Of a stretch of DNA of 64,000 nucleotides, positions 45,204 through 57,385 are shown in pieces. Source of the stretch: Emcibacter sp. SYSU 3D8 (GTDB taxonomy: Bacteria > Pseudomonadota > Alphaproteobacteria > SMXS01); the NCBI RefSeq assembly GCF_039655875.1, contig NZ_JBBYXK010000002.1, positions 806,001-870,000 on the forward strand, written 5' to 3'. The stretch's first letter is position 1, and each line of letters starts with the position of its first letter. The translations under genes were made by a program, and so were the position numbers. The notes beneath the pieces were generated by a model. The model searched no databases. It worked only from the letters and a program-made list of their open reading frames with translations, and was not told where the DNA came from.

Positions 45204-46096
45204 GCGACTCTTCCTCAGAGGCTGACAGTACGAACTTGAAAGGCTGGGTGAGCGGCATGCTCACCAGGCTGCGCGGTCGCGAGCCCTCCCTGCGCGAAAG
45301 CCTCGAGGACGTCATCGAGGAACACCGCGACGATCCGTCGGACCTGACCGCCGAAGAGCGGATCATGCTGATGAACATCGTCTCGCTGCGCGAGCTCGAG
45401 ATATCCGATGTGATGGTCCCCCGCGCCGACATTGTCGCCGTCGAGATGACCATGCCCATCGAAGAGCTGGTCAAGGCGTTCAAGGAAGCGGCGCATTCCC
45501 GCCTGCCGGTCTATCGCGACACCCTCGACGACGTGGCCGGCATGGTCCATGTGAAGGACGTGCTGATCGCCGTCACCGAGGGTCAGTCGAATGGCCGCGC
45601 GGTCACGATCAGCGACATCAAGCGCCGCGTGCTGTTCGTGCCGCCCTCCATGCCGGTGATCGACCTGTTGCTGAAGATGCGGCTCAGCCGCAATCACATG
45701 GCGCTGGTGATCGACGAATATGGCGGCACCGACGGCCTCGTGACCATCGAAGACCTGATCGAGACCATCGTCGGCGACATCGACGACGAGCACGACGAGC
45801 AGCTGACGCCGCTGATCATGCCCAGGCCGTCCGGCAGTTTCGACGTGGACGCCCGCTGTCCCGTCGAGGAACTCGAGACACAGCTCGGCATCGATCTGCT
45901 GCCCGAGGAGCAGGAAGATTATATCGACACCGTCGGCGGATTGTTGTTCTCGCTGACCGGCCGCGTACCCGAGCGCGGCGAGGTGATCGAGCATCCTTCC
46001 GGCGTCGAGTTCGAGGTCACCGAGGCCGATGCCCGCCAGCTCCGGCGGGTCCGGGTTCGCAAGCCAAGGTCCGATCTGGGCGACATGCTGCCGTGA
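45200..46096 (+). CDS. corC: CorC/HlyC-type CBS domain protein
   Basis: 298 residues: an acidic start, MLMNIVSLRELEISDVMVPR, two CBS domains (about 70-190; HSRLPVYRDTLDDVAGMVHV, ALVIDEYGGTDGLVTIEDLI) and a C-terminal CorC_HlyC domain. It has no DUF21 membrane domain, as in E. coli CorC (YbeX). It is linked to Mg2+/Co2+ homeostasis and, through this gene cluster, to ribosome function. It overlaps the end of ybeY. Confidence 0.93.
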   Translation: MSDSSSEADSTNLKGWVSGMLTRLRGREPSLRESLEDVIEEHRDDPSDLTAEERIMLMNIVSLRELEISDVMVPRADIVAVEMTMPIEELVKAFKEAAHSRLPVYRDTLDDVAGMVHVKDVLIAVTEGQSNGRAVTISDIKRRVLFVPPSMPVIDLLLKMRLSRNHMALVIDEYGGTDGLVTIEDLIETIVGDIDDEHDEQLTPLIMPRPSGSFDVDARCPVEELETQLGIDLLPEEQEDYIDTVGGLLFSLTGRVPERGEVIEHPSGVEFEVTEADARQLRRVRVRKPRSDLGDMLP

Positions 46097-46109
46097 TGCG
46101 ATCCCGCAC

Positions 46110-47684
46110 ATGATGGCCGGTTTGCCCGGCTGGCTGGCCGCGCGCCGTCCCTGGCAGCGCTTCGGCCTCGCATTCGTGCTCGGCGCGCTCGCGACCGCGG
46201 CCTTCGCGCCGCTTTATGCCGTACCCGTTCTGCTGGTCTCGTTTCCGGGCCTGATTCTGCTGCTCGAGGCCGCGCCCATGAAGAAGGGCGCATTCGGGAT
46301 CGGCTGGTTCTTCGGTTTCGGCCACTTCCTCACCGGCTTCTACTGGGTGGCCAATGCCCTCGCCATCGCTGGCGCGCCGCCGGCTGCCGCCATCGCCCTG
46401 CCGCTGGGCATGGCGCTCTACACCGGCTTTGCCGGCCTGCTGTTTCGCGTCATAGGCCGCCTTGTGCCGTCCCGGGTGCTGCTGTTCGCGCTGTGCTGGG
46501 CGCTGGCCGAATGGCTGCGCGGCCATGTCATTACCGGTTTCCCGTGGAACCTGGCCGCCTATGCATGGGCATTCTCCGATGCCATGAGCCAGTTCGCGTC
46601 GCTGGCGGGCGCCTATGGCATGACGCTGATCACCGCCGCGATCGCCGCCTCGCCGGTTGTTCTGGTCGGACGCAAACCGGCAGGCAGCAGTGATTTCCGC
46701 GGGCCCATCGGCGCCGCCTTTTGCGTGCTTGCGCTGTTCGTCTTCGGCGCCGTCCGTCTGGCCGCTGCCGACCCGGAGCCGGCGGACCGGCCCATGGTGC
46801 GCGCCGTCCAGCCGGATATCGCCCAGGATGAGAAGTGGCTGCCGCAGAATTTTCACCGCAACTTCACCGACCACCTCGCCCTTTCCGAGGGCCCCGGCAA
46901 CGAGGCCATCGACCTGTTCGCCTGGTCTGAGGCGGCCGTGCCCTACCAACTCGATGTGGATATGCCGGGCCGCGACCGGATCGCCCGGGTCGGGCGGCCC
47001 GGCGCGGTCGTGGTCACCGGCTTTCCCCGGGTCGAGGTCTTGCCGGACGGCCGGATGCGGTATTTCAACAGCATGATCTTTGTCGGCGAGGGCGGGAAGA
47101 CGCTGGCCACCTTCGACAAGGCCCATCTGGTGCCGTTCGGCGAATATGTGCCGCTCAAGGGCCTGTTCAGGGCGCTCGATTCCCTGTTTGAAGTACTGGG
47201 CCTCGAAATCCGGTTCGATAAGGTGGTCGAGGGCGGCGGCGACTTCGCGCCCGGTCCCGGCGCCAGAGTGATTCATCTGCCCGGCCTGCCGCCGGTCAGC
47301 CCGCTGATCTGCTACGAGGTGATCTTTCCCGGCGCGGTCACGCCCCGGGCCGAGCGGCCCGACTGGCTGCTCAACATCACCAACGACGCCTGGTATGGCG
47401 AATGGGCCGGCCCGCGGCAGCACCTCGCCATCGCCCGCTATCGCAGCATCGAGGAAGGCTTGCCCATGCTGCGCGCCGCGGGCACCGGCATCTCGGCCAT
47501 CATCGATGCTCACGGACGGGTGATCGCCGATCTGGGCATCGGCGAGCGCGGCATCGTCGACGGCCGTCTGCCCGCGCCCCTGGCGCCCACGCTGTACGCC
47601 CGCTTCGGTGACAGCGTGTTCTGGGTTCTCATGGCCGGCCTGGCGCTACTCGTTTTGGGCATGCGCCTGCGCAACCGCCAGTAG
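46110..47684 (+). CDS. lnt: Apolipoprotein N-acyltransferase Lnt
   Basis: 524 residues: about seven N-terminal membrane segments and a periplasmic nitrilase-like domain. The catalytic triad is visible at Glu274 (AWSEAAVP), Lys337 (FDKAHLVPFGEYVP) and Cys401 (LICYEVIFPG). Lnt adds the third acyl chain to lipoproteins; this window alone encodes several clients (7440, 15313, 36437). The ATG at 46110 is 13 bp after corC; a second ATG follows directly. Confidence 0.96.
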   Translation: MMAGLPGWLAARRPWQRFGLAFVLGALATAAFAPLYAVPVLLVSFPGLILLLEAAPMKKGAFGIGWFFGFGHFLTGFYWVANALAIAGAPPAAAIALPLGMALYTGFAGLLFRVIGRLVPSRVLLFALCWALAEWLRGHVITGFPWNLAAYAWAFSDAMSQFASLAGAYGMTLITAAIAASPVVLVGRKPAGSSDFRGPIGAAFCVLALFVFGAVRLAAADPEPADRPMVRAVQPDIAQDEKWLPQNFHRNFTDHLALSEGPGNEAIDLFAWSEAAVPYQLDVDMPGRDRIARVGRPGAVVVTGFPRVEVLPDGRMRYFNSMIFVGEGGKTLATFDKAHLVPFGEYVPLKGLFRALDSLFEVLGLEIRFDKVVEGGGDFAPGPGARVIHLPGLPPVSPLICYEVIFPGAVTPRAERPDWLLNITNDAWYGEWAGPRQHLAIARYRSIEEGLPMLRAAGTGISAIIDAHGRVIADLGIGERGIVDGRLPAPLAPTLYARFGDSVFWVLMAGLALLVLGMRLRNRQ

Positions 47685-47852
47685 ATGGCGCTTGACCCGC
47701 CATACATCCCTCAATATTGCTAGTTTTAACAGGTTCGAGGGTCGGCGATATCTGTTGGGTTTGGCGCATTGGCGTCATTGGGGCTATGGAAGCTGATCCT
47801 TCAGTCCGGTTCACGCGCGTTCCCGGACTGGGGAACTTGAGGAGACCAGCGC

Positions 47853-48245
47853 GTGCTATCTGACTCGAATCCTGTCGATATCCATGTCGGCAAACGCTTG
47901 CGGCAGCGCCGCACCTTCATCGGCATGACACAGGAACAACTGGGTGTCGCGCTCGGCATCACGTTCCAGCAAATCCAGAAATACGAACGCGGCGCTAACC
48001 GGATAGGCGCCAGCCGGCTGTTCGATATCTGCCGCATTCTGGACGTTACGCCGCAGTTCTTTTTCGAGGAAATGCCCGAGCAGGGCGAGGGCGCCCCACT
48101 CGGCGCCGCGCCGCAGCCGACGCGCGGCGACGATCCCATCGACCGCGAAACCATGGACCTTGTCCGGGCCTACCGGCAGATCGACAGCGCGCCGGTCCGC
48201 CATCGTTTGCTCGAACTGGCCCGGGCCCTCGCCAAGGGCGGTTGA
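47853..48245 (+). CDS. XRE-family regulator upstream of metK
   Basis: 130 residues: a Cro/CI HTH domain at about 12-67 (KRLRQRRTFIGMTQEQLGVA and then GITFQQIQKYERGANRIGAS) and a C-terminal helix (DRETMDLVRAYRQIDSAPVR). This is the XRE protein that commonly sits between lnt and metK in alphaproteobacteria. Its targets are not known to me. GGAGA lies 10-14 bases before the GTG start. Confidence 0.88.
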   Translation: MLSDSNPVDIHVGKRLRQRRTFIGMTQEQLGVALGITFQQIQKYERGANRIGASRLFDICRILDVTPQFFFEEMPEQGEGAPLGAAPQPTRGDDPIDRETMDLVRAYRQIDSAPVRHRLLELARALAKGG

Positions 48246-48274
48246 GCAACATCCCATGACAATACTTGCAGTGT

Positions 48275-48311
48275 GCCGAACCTTCCGCCGCAGCCGGAAG
48301 GGGCCTTCGGC
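48275..48311 (+). other. Nested hairpin in the metK 5' region
   Basis: GCCGAA and TTCGGC (48275-48280, 48306-48311) flank an inner CCTTCC and GGAAGG pair (48281-48286, 48296-48301) with a 9-base loop. A second GC-rich inverted repeat (CGGCCG, CCGGCCG) follows within 40 bases. There is no T-tract. It may end the XRE transcript or be part of a leader. Confidence 0.4.
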
Positions 48312-48358
48312 ATGCGCCCGGCCGTTTCCACGCCCGGCCGGGGACCGAATATAAGGAT

Positions 48359-48374
48359 ATAAAGACATCTTTAT
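48359..48374 (+). promoter_or_regulatory. Palindromic operator candidate upstream of metK
   Basis: ATAAAGACATCTTTAT: 6-bp arms ATAAAG and CTTTAT around ACAT, in an AT-rich pocket of an otherwise GC-rich 230-bp gene-free stretch (48246-48476). It lies about 100 bases before the metK start. Methionine-cycle genes in proteobacteria can be controlled by ArsR-type repressors sensing S-adenosylhomocysteine; whether this palindrome is such a site is a guess. Confidence 0.45.
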
Positions 48375-48476
48375 GCTTGTTCGCCGCTTGCGGCCGCTGC
48401 TATACAGCGAACGTGCCGGCGATGGCGGGGCAGTGTCTCCACGCGCCTTTTCCGAACTCCATTTTCGAGGGGTCAC

Positions 48477-49646
48477 GTGGCCAGAAACTCGTACCTTTTC
48501 GCCAGCGAATCCGTTTCCGAAGGCCATCCCGACAAAGTCTGCGACATGATATCCGACGCCGTCCTGGACACGTTCCTGGCGGCCGACCCGTATGCGCGCG
48601 TCGCGTGCGAGACCCTGGTCACCACCCAGCAGATCATTCTGGCCGGCGAGGTGCGCGGTCCCGCATCGATCACCCCGGACGTGCTGGAACAGGTGGCCCG
48701 CAATACGGTGCGCCAGATCGGCTACGAGCAGGACGGTTTTCACTGGAAGACCTGCGACGTCAAGGTGCTCCTGCATAGCCAGTCGGCCGACATCGCCATC
48801 GGCGTCGATTCCGCCGGCAACAAGGACGAGGGCGCGGGCGACCAGGGCATCATGTTCGGCTATGCCTGCCGCGAGACCGACGCGCTGATGCCGGCGCCGA
48901 TCTACTATGCCCACAAGATCCTGCGCGACATGGCGCAGGCCCGCCATTCGGGCACCGTGAAGGGCCTCGGTCCAGACGCCAAGAGCCAGATCAGCCTGCT
49001 CTACGAGAATGGCCAGCCGGTGCGCGCCACCTCGATCGTCGTCTCGACCCAGCATGACGGGGATTTGTCATCCGCCGACGTGGAAGGCATCGTCCATCCC
49101 TTCATCTCCAATGCACTGCCGTCGGGCTGGCTGACCAGCGAAACCGACTTCTACATCAATCCCACCGGACGCTTCGTCATTGGCGGACCGGACGGCGATG
49201 CCGGCCTTACCGGCCGCAAGATCATCGTCGACACCTATGGCGGCGCCGCGCCCCATGGCGGCGGCGCGTTCTCCGGCAAGGATCCGACCAAGGTCGACCG
49301 CTCGGCTGCCTATGCGGCGCGCTATCTGGCGAAGAACGTCGTGGCCGCCGGCCTGGGCGATCGCTGCACGATCCAGCTTTCCTATGCCATCGGCGTGTCG
49401 AGGCCGCTGTCGATCTATGTGGACCTGCATGGCACCGGCAACGTCGATGAAAACCGGCTGTCCGAGGTGCTTGCCGAGGTGATGGACCTCAGCCCGCGCG
49501 GCATCCGCACCCATCTGGGCCTCAACAAGCCGATCTATGCGCGCACCGCAGCCTATGGCCATTTCGGCCGCGAACCCGAAGCCGACGGCGGCTTCAGCTG
49601 GGAACGCACCGATCTGGCCGACGCGCTGCGCTCTGCCCTCGCCTGA
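48477..49646 (+). CDS. metK: S-adenosylmethionine synthase
   Basis: 389 residues in three pseudo-repeated domains: [37 protein letters not shown], and [20 protein letters not shown]. It makes SAM from methionine and ATP. The start is GTG at 48477, seven bases or so after GAGGGG. The SAM-dependent trmB gene follows by 7 bp. Confidence 0.97.
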   Translation: MARNSYLFASESVSEGHPDKVCDMISDAVLDTFLAADPYARVACETLVTTQQIILAGEVRGPASITPDVLEQVARNTVRQIGYEQDGFHWKTCDVKVLLHSQSADIAIGVDSAGNKDEGAGDQGIMFGYACRETDALMPAPIYYAHKILRDMAQARHSGTVKGLGPDAKSQISLLYENGQPVRATSIVVSTQHDGDLSSADVEGIVHPFISNALPSGWLTSETDFYINPTGRFVIGGPDGDAGLTGRKIIVDTYGGAAPHGGGAFSGKDPTKVDRSAAYAARYLAKNVVAAGLGDRCTIQLSYAIGVSRPLSIYVDLHGTGNVDENRLSEVLAEVMDLSPRGIRTHLGLNKPIYARTAAYGHFGREPEADGGFSWERTDLADALRSALA

Positions 49647-49653
49647 TTCTGGC

Positions 49654-50355
49654 ATGACATCCGACACACCTGTCGTCCGCCGCCTCTATGGCCGGCGGCG
49701 GGGCAAGGCGCTCAACCAGACACGGCTGGACCTGATGGACCGGCTGCTGCCGGCTGTCTCGGTGCCGCTCGAGGAAGGCGACGCCAACCTGGACCCTCGT
49801 ATCTGGTTCGGGCCGTCGGTGTGCGAGGTCTGGTTCGAGGTGGGCTTCGGCAAGGGCGAGCACCTGGCCTGGCAGGCGCGCAACAATCCCGAGATCGGCT
49901 TCATCGGCTGCGAGCCGTACGAGAACGGCGTTGCCGGCCTGCTTGCCGAGATCGCCGAGCACAAGCTGGACAATGTCCGGATTTGGATGGACGACGCGGC
50001 GGTGCTGCTGGCGGCGTTGCGCCCGGCCAGCATCGGCCGGGCCTTCCTGTTGTTCCCCGATCCCTGGCCCAAGGCGCGCCATCATCGCCGCCGGTTCGTC
50101 AGCCACGACCGGCTCGACATCCTGGCAAGGGCGCTGGCAGACGGCGCCGAGTTCCGCGCGGCCACCGACCACGCCGATTACGGCGACTGGATCGTGCGGC
50201 ACATGAGCGCCCGCGAGGATTTCGAGTGGACCGCCGAACGCGCCGCCGACTGGCAGGGCCGGACCGAAGACTGGCCGCAGACCCGTTACGAAGCCAAGGC
50301 GCTGGAGAAGGGCGACAAGCCGCTTTATCTGCGCTATCGACGGATGACCCGGTAG
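49654..50355 (+). CDS. trmB: tRNA (guanine-N7-)-methyltransferase TrmB
   Basis: 233 residues: RRLYGRRRGKALNQTRLDLM, SAM-binding motif WFEVGFGKGEHL, IGCEPYENGV and LLFPDPWPKARHHRRRFV. It methylates G46 in the tRNA variable loop. The start at 49654 lies 7 bp after metK and the two are probably co-transcribed. Confidence 0.96.
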   Translation: MTSDTPVVRRLYGRRRGKALNQTRLDLMDRLLPAVSVPLEEGDANLDPRIWFGPSVCEVWFEVGFGKGEHLAWQARNNPEIGFIGCEPYENGVAGLLAEIAEHKLDNVRIWMDDAAVLLAALRPASIGRAFLLFPDPWPKARHHRRRFVSHDRLDILARALADGAEFRAATDHADYGDWIVRHMSAREDFEWTAERAADWQGRTEDWPQTRYEAKALEKGDKPLYLRYRRMTR

Positions 50356-50527
50356 CAAGGTCCCCAAGGCTCGGGCCGGCGGCAGTTTGCGGATCAACCT
50401 GTCTTGCGCCGTCGTGAGCGCACAATCCTGTCCGATCCTCCCCGTCACGCTTCCGCTCCGCCGATCGCGGTTGCCTAGCGGACGGTCGGTGTGGGAGGCT
50501 GCCGCTATGCCTGGGGAGGACAAAAGC

Positions 50528-51784
50528 ATGAGCAAGCCCATCATCGATCCGGCCATTTTCGGCAGTGCCGACTATGCGGCCGATCCCTATCCGACGCTGA
50601 AGATCCTGCGCGACCACTATCCGGCCTACAGGCTGCCGAACGGTGCATGGATGGTGACCCGCTACGAGGACGTGGTGAACATCTTCCGCGACACGGCAAA
50701 CTTCTCGGCCTCGCCGAACGGCGAGCATATCGGCGCGGTGTTCGGCCCGACCCTGATGGAATATGACGGCCAGGACCATATCAAGCTGCGCAATATCGTC
50801 GCGCCCCAGTTCGTCGGCATGCGGCTGACGGCCCTGCTGCCCACCATCCAGCGCAATGCCATGGCGCTGATCAAGAAGTTCACCGAGAAGCAGGCCCGGC
50901 GCATCGCCGGCGAGGCGGCGGTGCGCGGCGAGATCGACATTGTCGACGATTTCGCCACACGGCTGCCGCTCAATGTCATCCTCGATGTGCTCGACCTGCC
51001 GCAGGAAGCGCACGAGATGTTCCATACCTGGTACCCGGCCATGATGAACGGCATCAATGGCGGCCCGGCCCTGCGGATCGAGGGTCAGAAGGCCAACGCC
51101 GAATACCATGCCTATCTGGACCCGCTGATCGACGAGCGCACCGCGAATCCCGGCGACGACCTGCTGTCGCGCCTGGCCAATGCCGAGGTCGACGGCGCGC
51201 GGATGACCAAGCAGGAAATCAAGTCCTTCGCCAGCCTGATCCTGGTGGCAGGAGCGGAAACCACCGACAAGGCCATCGCCAATCTCTGGTACCAACTGCT
51301 CGCCAATCCGGAACAATGGGCCGCCGTGCAGCGCGAGCCGGAGCTGCTGGACCGCGCCTTCGCCGAAATGATGCGGGTCCACGGTCCGGCGGGCGCCCAG
51401 ACCCGCCGCGCCATTCACGACGTGGCGCTTCATGGCGAGACCATCAAGGCCGGTGATTATGTGCACGTGTCGCTCTACGGCGCGAACCGGGACGACCGGG
51501 TGTTTTCCAATCCGGACAAGTTCGACATCTTCCGCGAGGACTTCTATTTCGGGAAGGAGTTGCGCTCGGGCTACCATCAGTCCGGCGTGGCCGGTCATCT
51601 GGGCTTCGGTCTTGGCGCCCATTTCTGCGTCGGTTACCAGCTTGCACGGGCCGAATCGGTGATCGGCACGAAAATGCTGATGGAGGTGATCAGGAACCCG
51701 CGATTCAAGCCCGGCTCCAATCCGATGCCCATCGCCATCCGTGTCGAGCCCTGGCACTTGCCTCTGGAATTCGACGCGGCCTGA
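50528..51784 (+). CDS. Cytochrome P450
   Basis: 418 residues of a soluble bacterial P450. The I-helix motif is AGAETTD, the K-helix E-x-x-R is Glu280-Met-Met-Arg283, and the haem loop is FGLGAHFCVG with Cys367 as iron ligand. It would hydroxylate an organic substrate using ferredoxin-delivered electrons; no ferredoxin or reductase gene is next to it. GGGGAGGA precedes the ATG, and a 172-bp gap separates it from trmB. It breaks the usual trmB-rimP neighbourhood and is probably an insertion. Confidence 0.93.
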   Translation: MSKPIIDPAIFGSADYAADPYPTLKILRDHYPAYRLPNGAWMVTRYEDVVNIFRDTANFSASPNGEHIGAVFGPTLMEYDGQDHIKLRNIVAPQFVGMRLTALLPTIQRNAMALIKKFTEKQARRIAGEAAVRGEIDIVDDFATRLPLNVILDVLDLPQEAHEMFHTWYPAMMNGINGGPALRIEGQKANAEYHAYLDPLIDERTANPGDDLLSRLANAEVDGARMTKQEIKSFASLILVAGAETTDKAIANLWYQLLANPEQWAAVQREPELLDRAFAEMMRVHGPAGAQTRRAIHDVALHGETIKAGDYVHVSLYGANRDDRVFSNPDKFDIFREDFYFGKELRSGYHQSGVAGHLGFGLGAHFCVGYQLARAESVIGTKMLMEVIRNPRFKPGSNPMPIAIRVEPWHLPLEFDAA

Positions 51785-51962
51785 GCGCAACGGCAGCAGG
51801 CTGCGGCCCGGGTCCCGCTGATCACCGGGCGCAATGCGCGGCGCGGTGCCGTCCCGTATTGCGATGGCGGACATCGATCTTGAAAAATGCCCCGGGTTGG
51901 ACTAAATATCGCCTGCTCTTGACATAGACTGGTTGCTCGCGGGCGGCCGGGAAGTTCGAAGG

Positions 51963-51990
51963 AGTGGGCGAGAGCCCACTTTTTTTGTTT
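51963..51990 (+). terminator. Intrinsic terminator/attenuator in the rimP-nusA leader
   Basis: AGTGGGC, loop GAGA, GCCCACT, then TTTTTTGTTT: a perfect 7-bp stem with GNRA-type tetraloop and T-tract. It lies only 12 bases before the TTG start of rimP and after the leader that begins near a TTGACA element (51919-51924). In this position it would stop transcription before the nusA operon unless overridden, so I read it as an attenuator. NusA-dependent autoregulation is a plausible but unproven mechanism. Confidence 0.75.
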
Positions 51991-52002
51991 TTGGGAATTG
52001 GG

Positions 52003-52539
52003 TTGGCCACGGAAACCGGTATAGCCGCCAAGGTGCGGGAGTTGATCGAGCCTTCGATCGAGGCCATGGGCTTCGATCTGGTGCGCGTGCGCTTCATCAC
52101 CACCAGCCGCCGCACCCTGCAGATCATGGCCGAGCGCACCGACGGGACCATGACCGTCGAGGATTGCGCCGAACTCAGCCGTGCCGCGTCGGCGATTCTC
52201 GACGTCGAGGATCCGATCAAGAGCGAATACAATCTGGAAGTCAGCTCGCCCGGCATCGACAGGCCGCTGGTGCGCGAGCAGGACTACCTCAAATACGCCG
52301 GGTTCGAGGCGAAGATCGAGACGGCGACGCCGGTCTCGGGCCAGCGCCGGTTCCGCGGCGTCGTGGCGGGTTTCGACGACGGTCATGTGGTGCTGGATGC
52401 GCCCCAGGGCCGCGTACATTTGCCGTTCGACAATATCGAGCAGGCCAAGCTTGTGCTGACGAATGCGCTGATCGACGCGCATCAGAATGCGCGCGAGGCC
52501 GCCGGCATCGAACCGGTTGATCAACAGGGAGCTGACTGA
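52003..52539 (+). CDS. rimP: Ribosome maturation factor RimP
   Basis: 178 residues: VRELIEPSIEAMGFDLVRVR, DCAELSRAASAILDVEDPI and YNLEVSSPGIDRPLVREQDY. RimP assists 30S assembly. The start is taken as TTG at 52003 (preceded by GGGAATTGGG); a GTG at 51964 lies inside the terminator hairpin and is unlikely. It overlaps nusA by one base (TGATG). Confidence 0.93.
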   Translation: MATETGIAAKVRELIEPSIEAMGFDLVRVRFITTSRRTLQIMAERTDGTMTVEDCAELSRAASAILDVEDPIKSEYNLEVSSPGIDRPLVREQDYLKYAGFEAKIETATPVSGQRRFRGVVAGFDDGHVVLDAPQGRVHLPFDNIEQAKLVLTNALIDAHQNAREAAGIEPVDQQGAD

Positions 52540-54101
52540 TGTCCACCGCCATTAGCGCCAACCGCCTGGAACTGCTGCAGGTCGCCGACGCCGTCGCACG
52601 CGACAAGGTCATCGAGCGCGACCTGGTGCTCGAGGCCATGGAAGAGGCTTTCCAGAAGGCGGCCCGCTCGCGTTATGGCGCCGAGCACGACCTGCGCGCC
52701 CACATCGACCGCAATACCGGCGAGATCAAGCTGCACCGGGTGATCACGGTGGTCGAGGAAGTGGAGAACGAGGCCGCGCAGTTGACCTTGCCCGAGGCCA
52801 TCCGCCGCTATCCGGGCCACGAACTGGAAATCGGCTCGGAAATCTCCGAAGAACTGCCGCCCATGGACTTCGGCCGAATCGCCGCCCAGACCGCCAAGCA
52901 GGTCATCACCCAGAAGGTCCGCGAGGCCGAGCGCGCCCGCCAGTACACCGAATACAAGGACCGTCAGGGCGACATCATCAACGGCATCGTCAAGCGCGTC
53001 GAATATGGCAACGTGGTTGTCGACCTGGGCCGCGCCGAGGCGGTGATTCGCCGCGACGAAGCGCTGCCGCGCGAGAATCTGCGAAACGGCGACCGTGTGC
53101 GCGCCTACATCTACGACGTCCGCCAGGAACTGCGGGGCCCGCAGATATTCCTGTCGCGCGCCCGTCCCGAATTCATGCGCGAGCTGTTCGCCCAGGAAGT
53201 GCCGGAAATCTACGACGGCATCATCGAGGTCAAGTCGGTCGCCCGTGACCCGGGCAGCCGCGCCAAGATCGCCGTCATGTCGAACGATCCCGGCATCGAC
53301 CCGGTCGGCGCCTGCGTCGGCATGCGCGGCAGCCGCGTCCAGGCGGTGGTCAACGAGCTGCAGGGCGAGAAGATCGACATCATCCAGTGGTCGCCCGACG
53401 TGGCCACCTTCGTGGTCAACGCGCTGGCGCCCGCCGAGGTGCAGAAGGTCGTGCTCGACGACGACAACGAGCGCATCGAGGTCGTGGTGCCGGACGACCA
53501 GCTCAGCCTGGCCATCGGCCGCCGCGGCCAGAATGTGCGACTCGCGTCCCAGCTCAGCGGCTGGACCATCGACATCCTGACCGAGGCCGAGGAATCCGAG
53601 CGCCGGCAGCAGGAATTCCAGTCCCGTTCGGCGCTGTTCATGGAATCGCTGGACGTGGAAGAGACAATCGCCCAGCTGCTGGTCGCAGAAGGATTCGCCG
53701 ATCTCGAGGAAGTGGCCTATGTGGAGATCGACGAGCTTGCCTCGATCGAGGGCTTCGACGAGGACATCGGTCAGGAGCTGCAGAATCGCGCCCGTGCCGC
53801 GCTGCAGCGCCGCGACGAGGAAGCTGACGCCCTGCGCAAGCAGCTTGGCGTGACGGACGATGTGGCCGCCATCGAAGGGCTCACGCCCCAGATGCTGGTG
53901 GTTCTCGGCGAAAAGGGCATCAAGACGCTGGACGACCTGGGCGAATTCGCCGGTTTCGAGCTGATCGAATCGGGCGGGCCGCTGCAGGGCTTCGATTTCA
54001 CCGAGGACGACGCCAACGCGATTATCATGGCTGCCCGCGCCCACTGGTACGAGGACGAGGAGCCCGCCGCCGCCGCTGAAGGCGATTCGGCGACTGAGTA
54101 G
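52539..54101 (+). CDS. nusA: Transcription termination/antitermination factor NusA
   Basis: 520 residues: NusA N-terminal domain, S1 domain (about 135-200; [20 protein letters not shown]), KH domains (about 230-345; [36 protein letters not shown]) and a C-terminal helix-hairpin-helix repeat region ([20 protein letters not shown]). It binds RNA polymerase and controls pausing and termination. The C-terminal acidic tail is normal. Confidence 0.97.
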   Translation: MSTAISANRLELLQVADAVARDKVIERDLVLEAMEEAFQKAARSRYGAEHDLRAHIDRNTGEIKLHRVITVVEEVENEAAQLTLPEAIRRYPGHELEIGSEISEELPPMDFGRIAAQTAKQVITQKVREAERARQYTEYKDRQGDIINGIVKRVEYGNVVVDLGRAEAVIRRDEALPRENLRNGDRVRAYIYDVRQELRGPQIFLSRARPEFMRELFAQEVPEIYDGIIEVKSVARDPGSRAKIAVMSNDPGIDPVGACVGMRGSRVQAVVNELQGEKIDIIQWSPDVATFVVNALAPAEVQKVVLDDDNERIEVVVPDDQLSLAIGRRGQNVRLASQLSGWTIDILTEAEESERRQQEFQSRSALFMESLDVEETIAQLLVAEGFADLEEVAYVEIDELASIEGFDEDIGQELQNRARAALQRRDEEADALRKQLGVTDDVAAIEGLTPQMLVVLGEKGIKTLDDLGEFAGFELIESGGPLQGFDFTEDDANAIIMAARAHWYEDEEPAAAAEGDSATE

Positions 54102-54118
54102 GACGTAACGGAGACCGG

Positions 54119-54738
54119 ATGACGGAAAGCAAAGGGCATGTGGCTGAACGACGATGCATCGTAAGCGGCGAGACTGCGCCGCAGGCGGGCCTCGTGCGTT
54201 TTGTCGTCGGGCCCGGCGACGTCATCGTTCCCGATCTCAAGGGTAAGCTTCCCGGCCGCGGCATGTGGGTCGAGGCGCGCCGCGACGTGGTTGAAACCGC
54301 GTGCGCGAAGAACACCTTCTCACGCGCCGCGCGCCAGAAAGTCAGCGTGCCTGAGGGATTGCCGGCGTTGATCGAAGCCCAGCTTGTCAATGGATGCCTG
54401 AACCTGCTGGGCTTGGCCCGCAAGGCGGGCGATATTGTGGCCGGTTTCGAGAAGGTGAAGGGCTGGCTGCAGAACGGCACCGCGACAGTGGTGGTCACTG
54501 CCGCCGATGCGGCCGAGGACGGTCGCCGCAAGCTGCGCGGCCTGACCGTGGGACTGCCGGATGTGGACCTGTTCACGTCCGATCAATTGAGTTTGGCGTT
54601 GGGGCGCGGGAATGTGATACATGCTGCCCTGCGCGACGGCGGCCTGGCCCGGCGGTTTGTGGCCGAAGTAAATCTGCTTGCCGTATACCGGCACGGCGAA
54701 GGCCCGGTGGGCCGACCGAGCGCGAATGAGGAAGTTGA

Positions 54739-54742
<4 letters not shown>
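54119..54742 (+). CDS. YlxR (DUF448) plus L7Ae-like RNA-binding protein
   Basis: 207 residues joining two domains that are separate genes (ylxR, ylxQ) in Firmicutes: an N-terminal YlxR domain ([20 protein letters not shown] and then GRGMWVEA) and a C-terminal L7Ae-like domain ([20 protein letters not shown]). This fusion is usual in alphaproteobacteria. It probably binds RNA in the ribosome or RNA processing context. It overlaps infB by 4 bp. Confidence 0.92.
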
Positions 54743-57363
<2,621 letters not shown>

Positions 57364-57385
57364 CGCGGGCGAAGGCAGGCAGATC

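Noticed and set aside
48275-48345. tRNA gene in the hairpin-rich metK leader
   Set aside because: No T-arm GTTCRA motif or 7-bp acceptor pairing in cloverleaf order.
48246-48476. SAM-II or SAM/SAH riboswitch before metK
   Set aside because: I could not place the conserved cores or pseudoknot of these classes; only hairpins and a palindrome are visible.
51964-52002. GTG start for rimP at 51964
   Set aside because: It lies inside the terminator stem, adds residues unlike other RimP proteins and has no sensible ribosome site.
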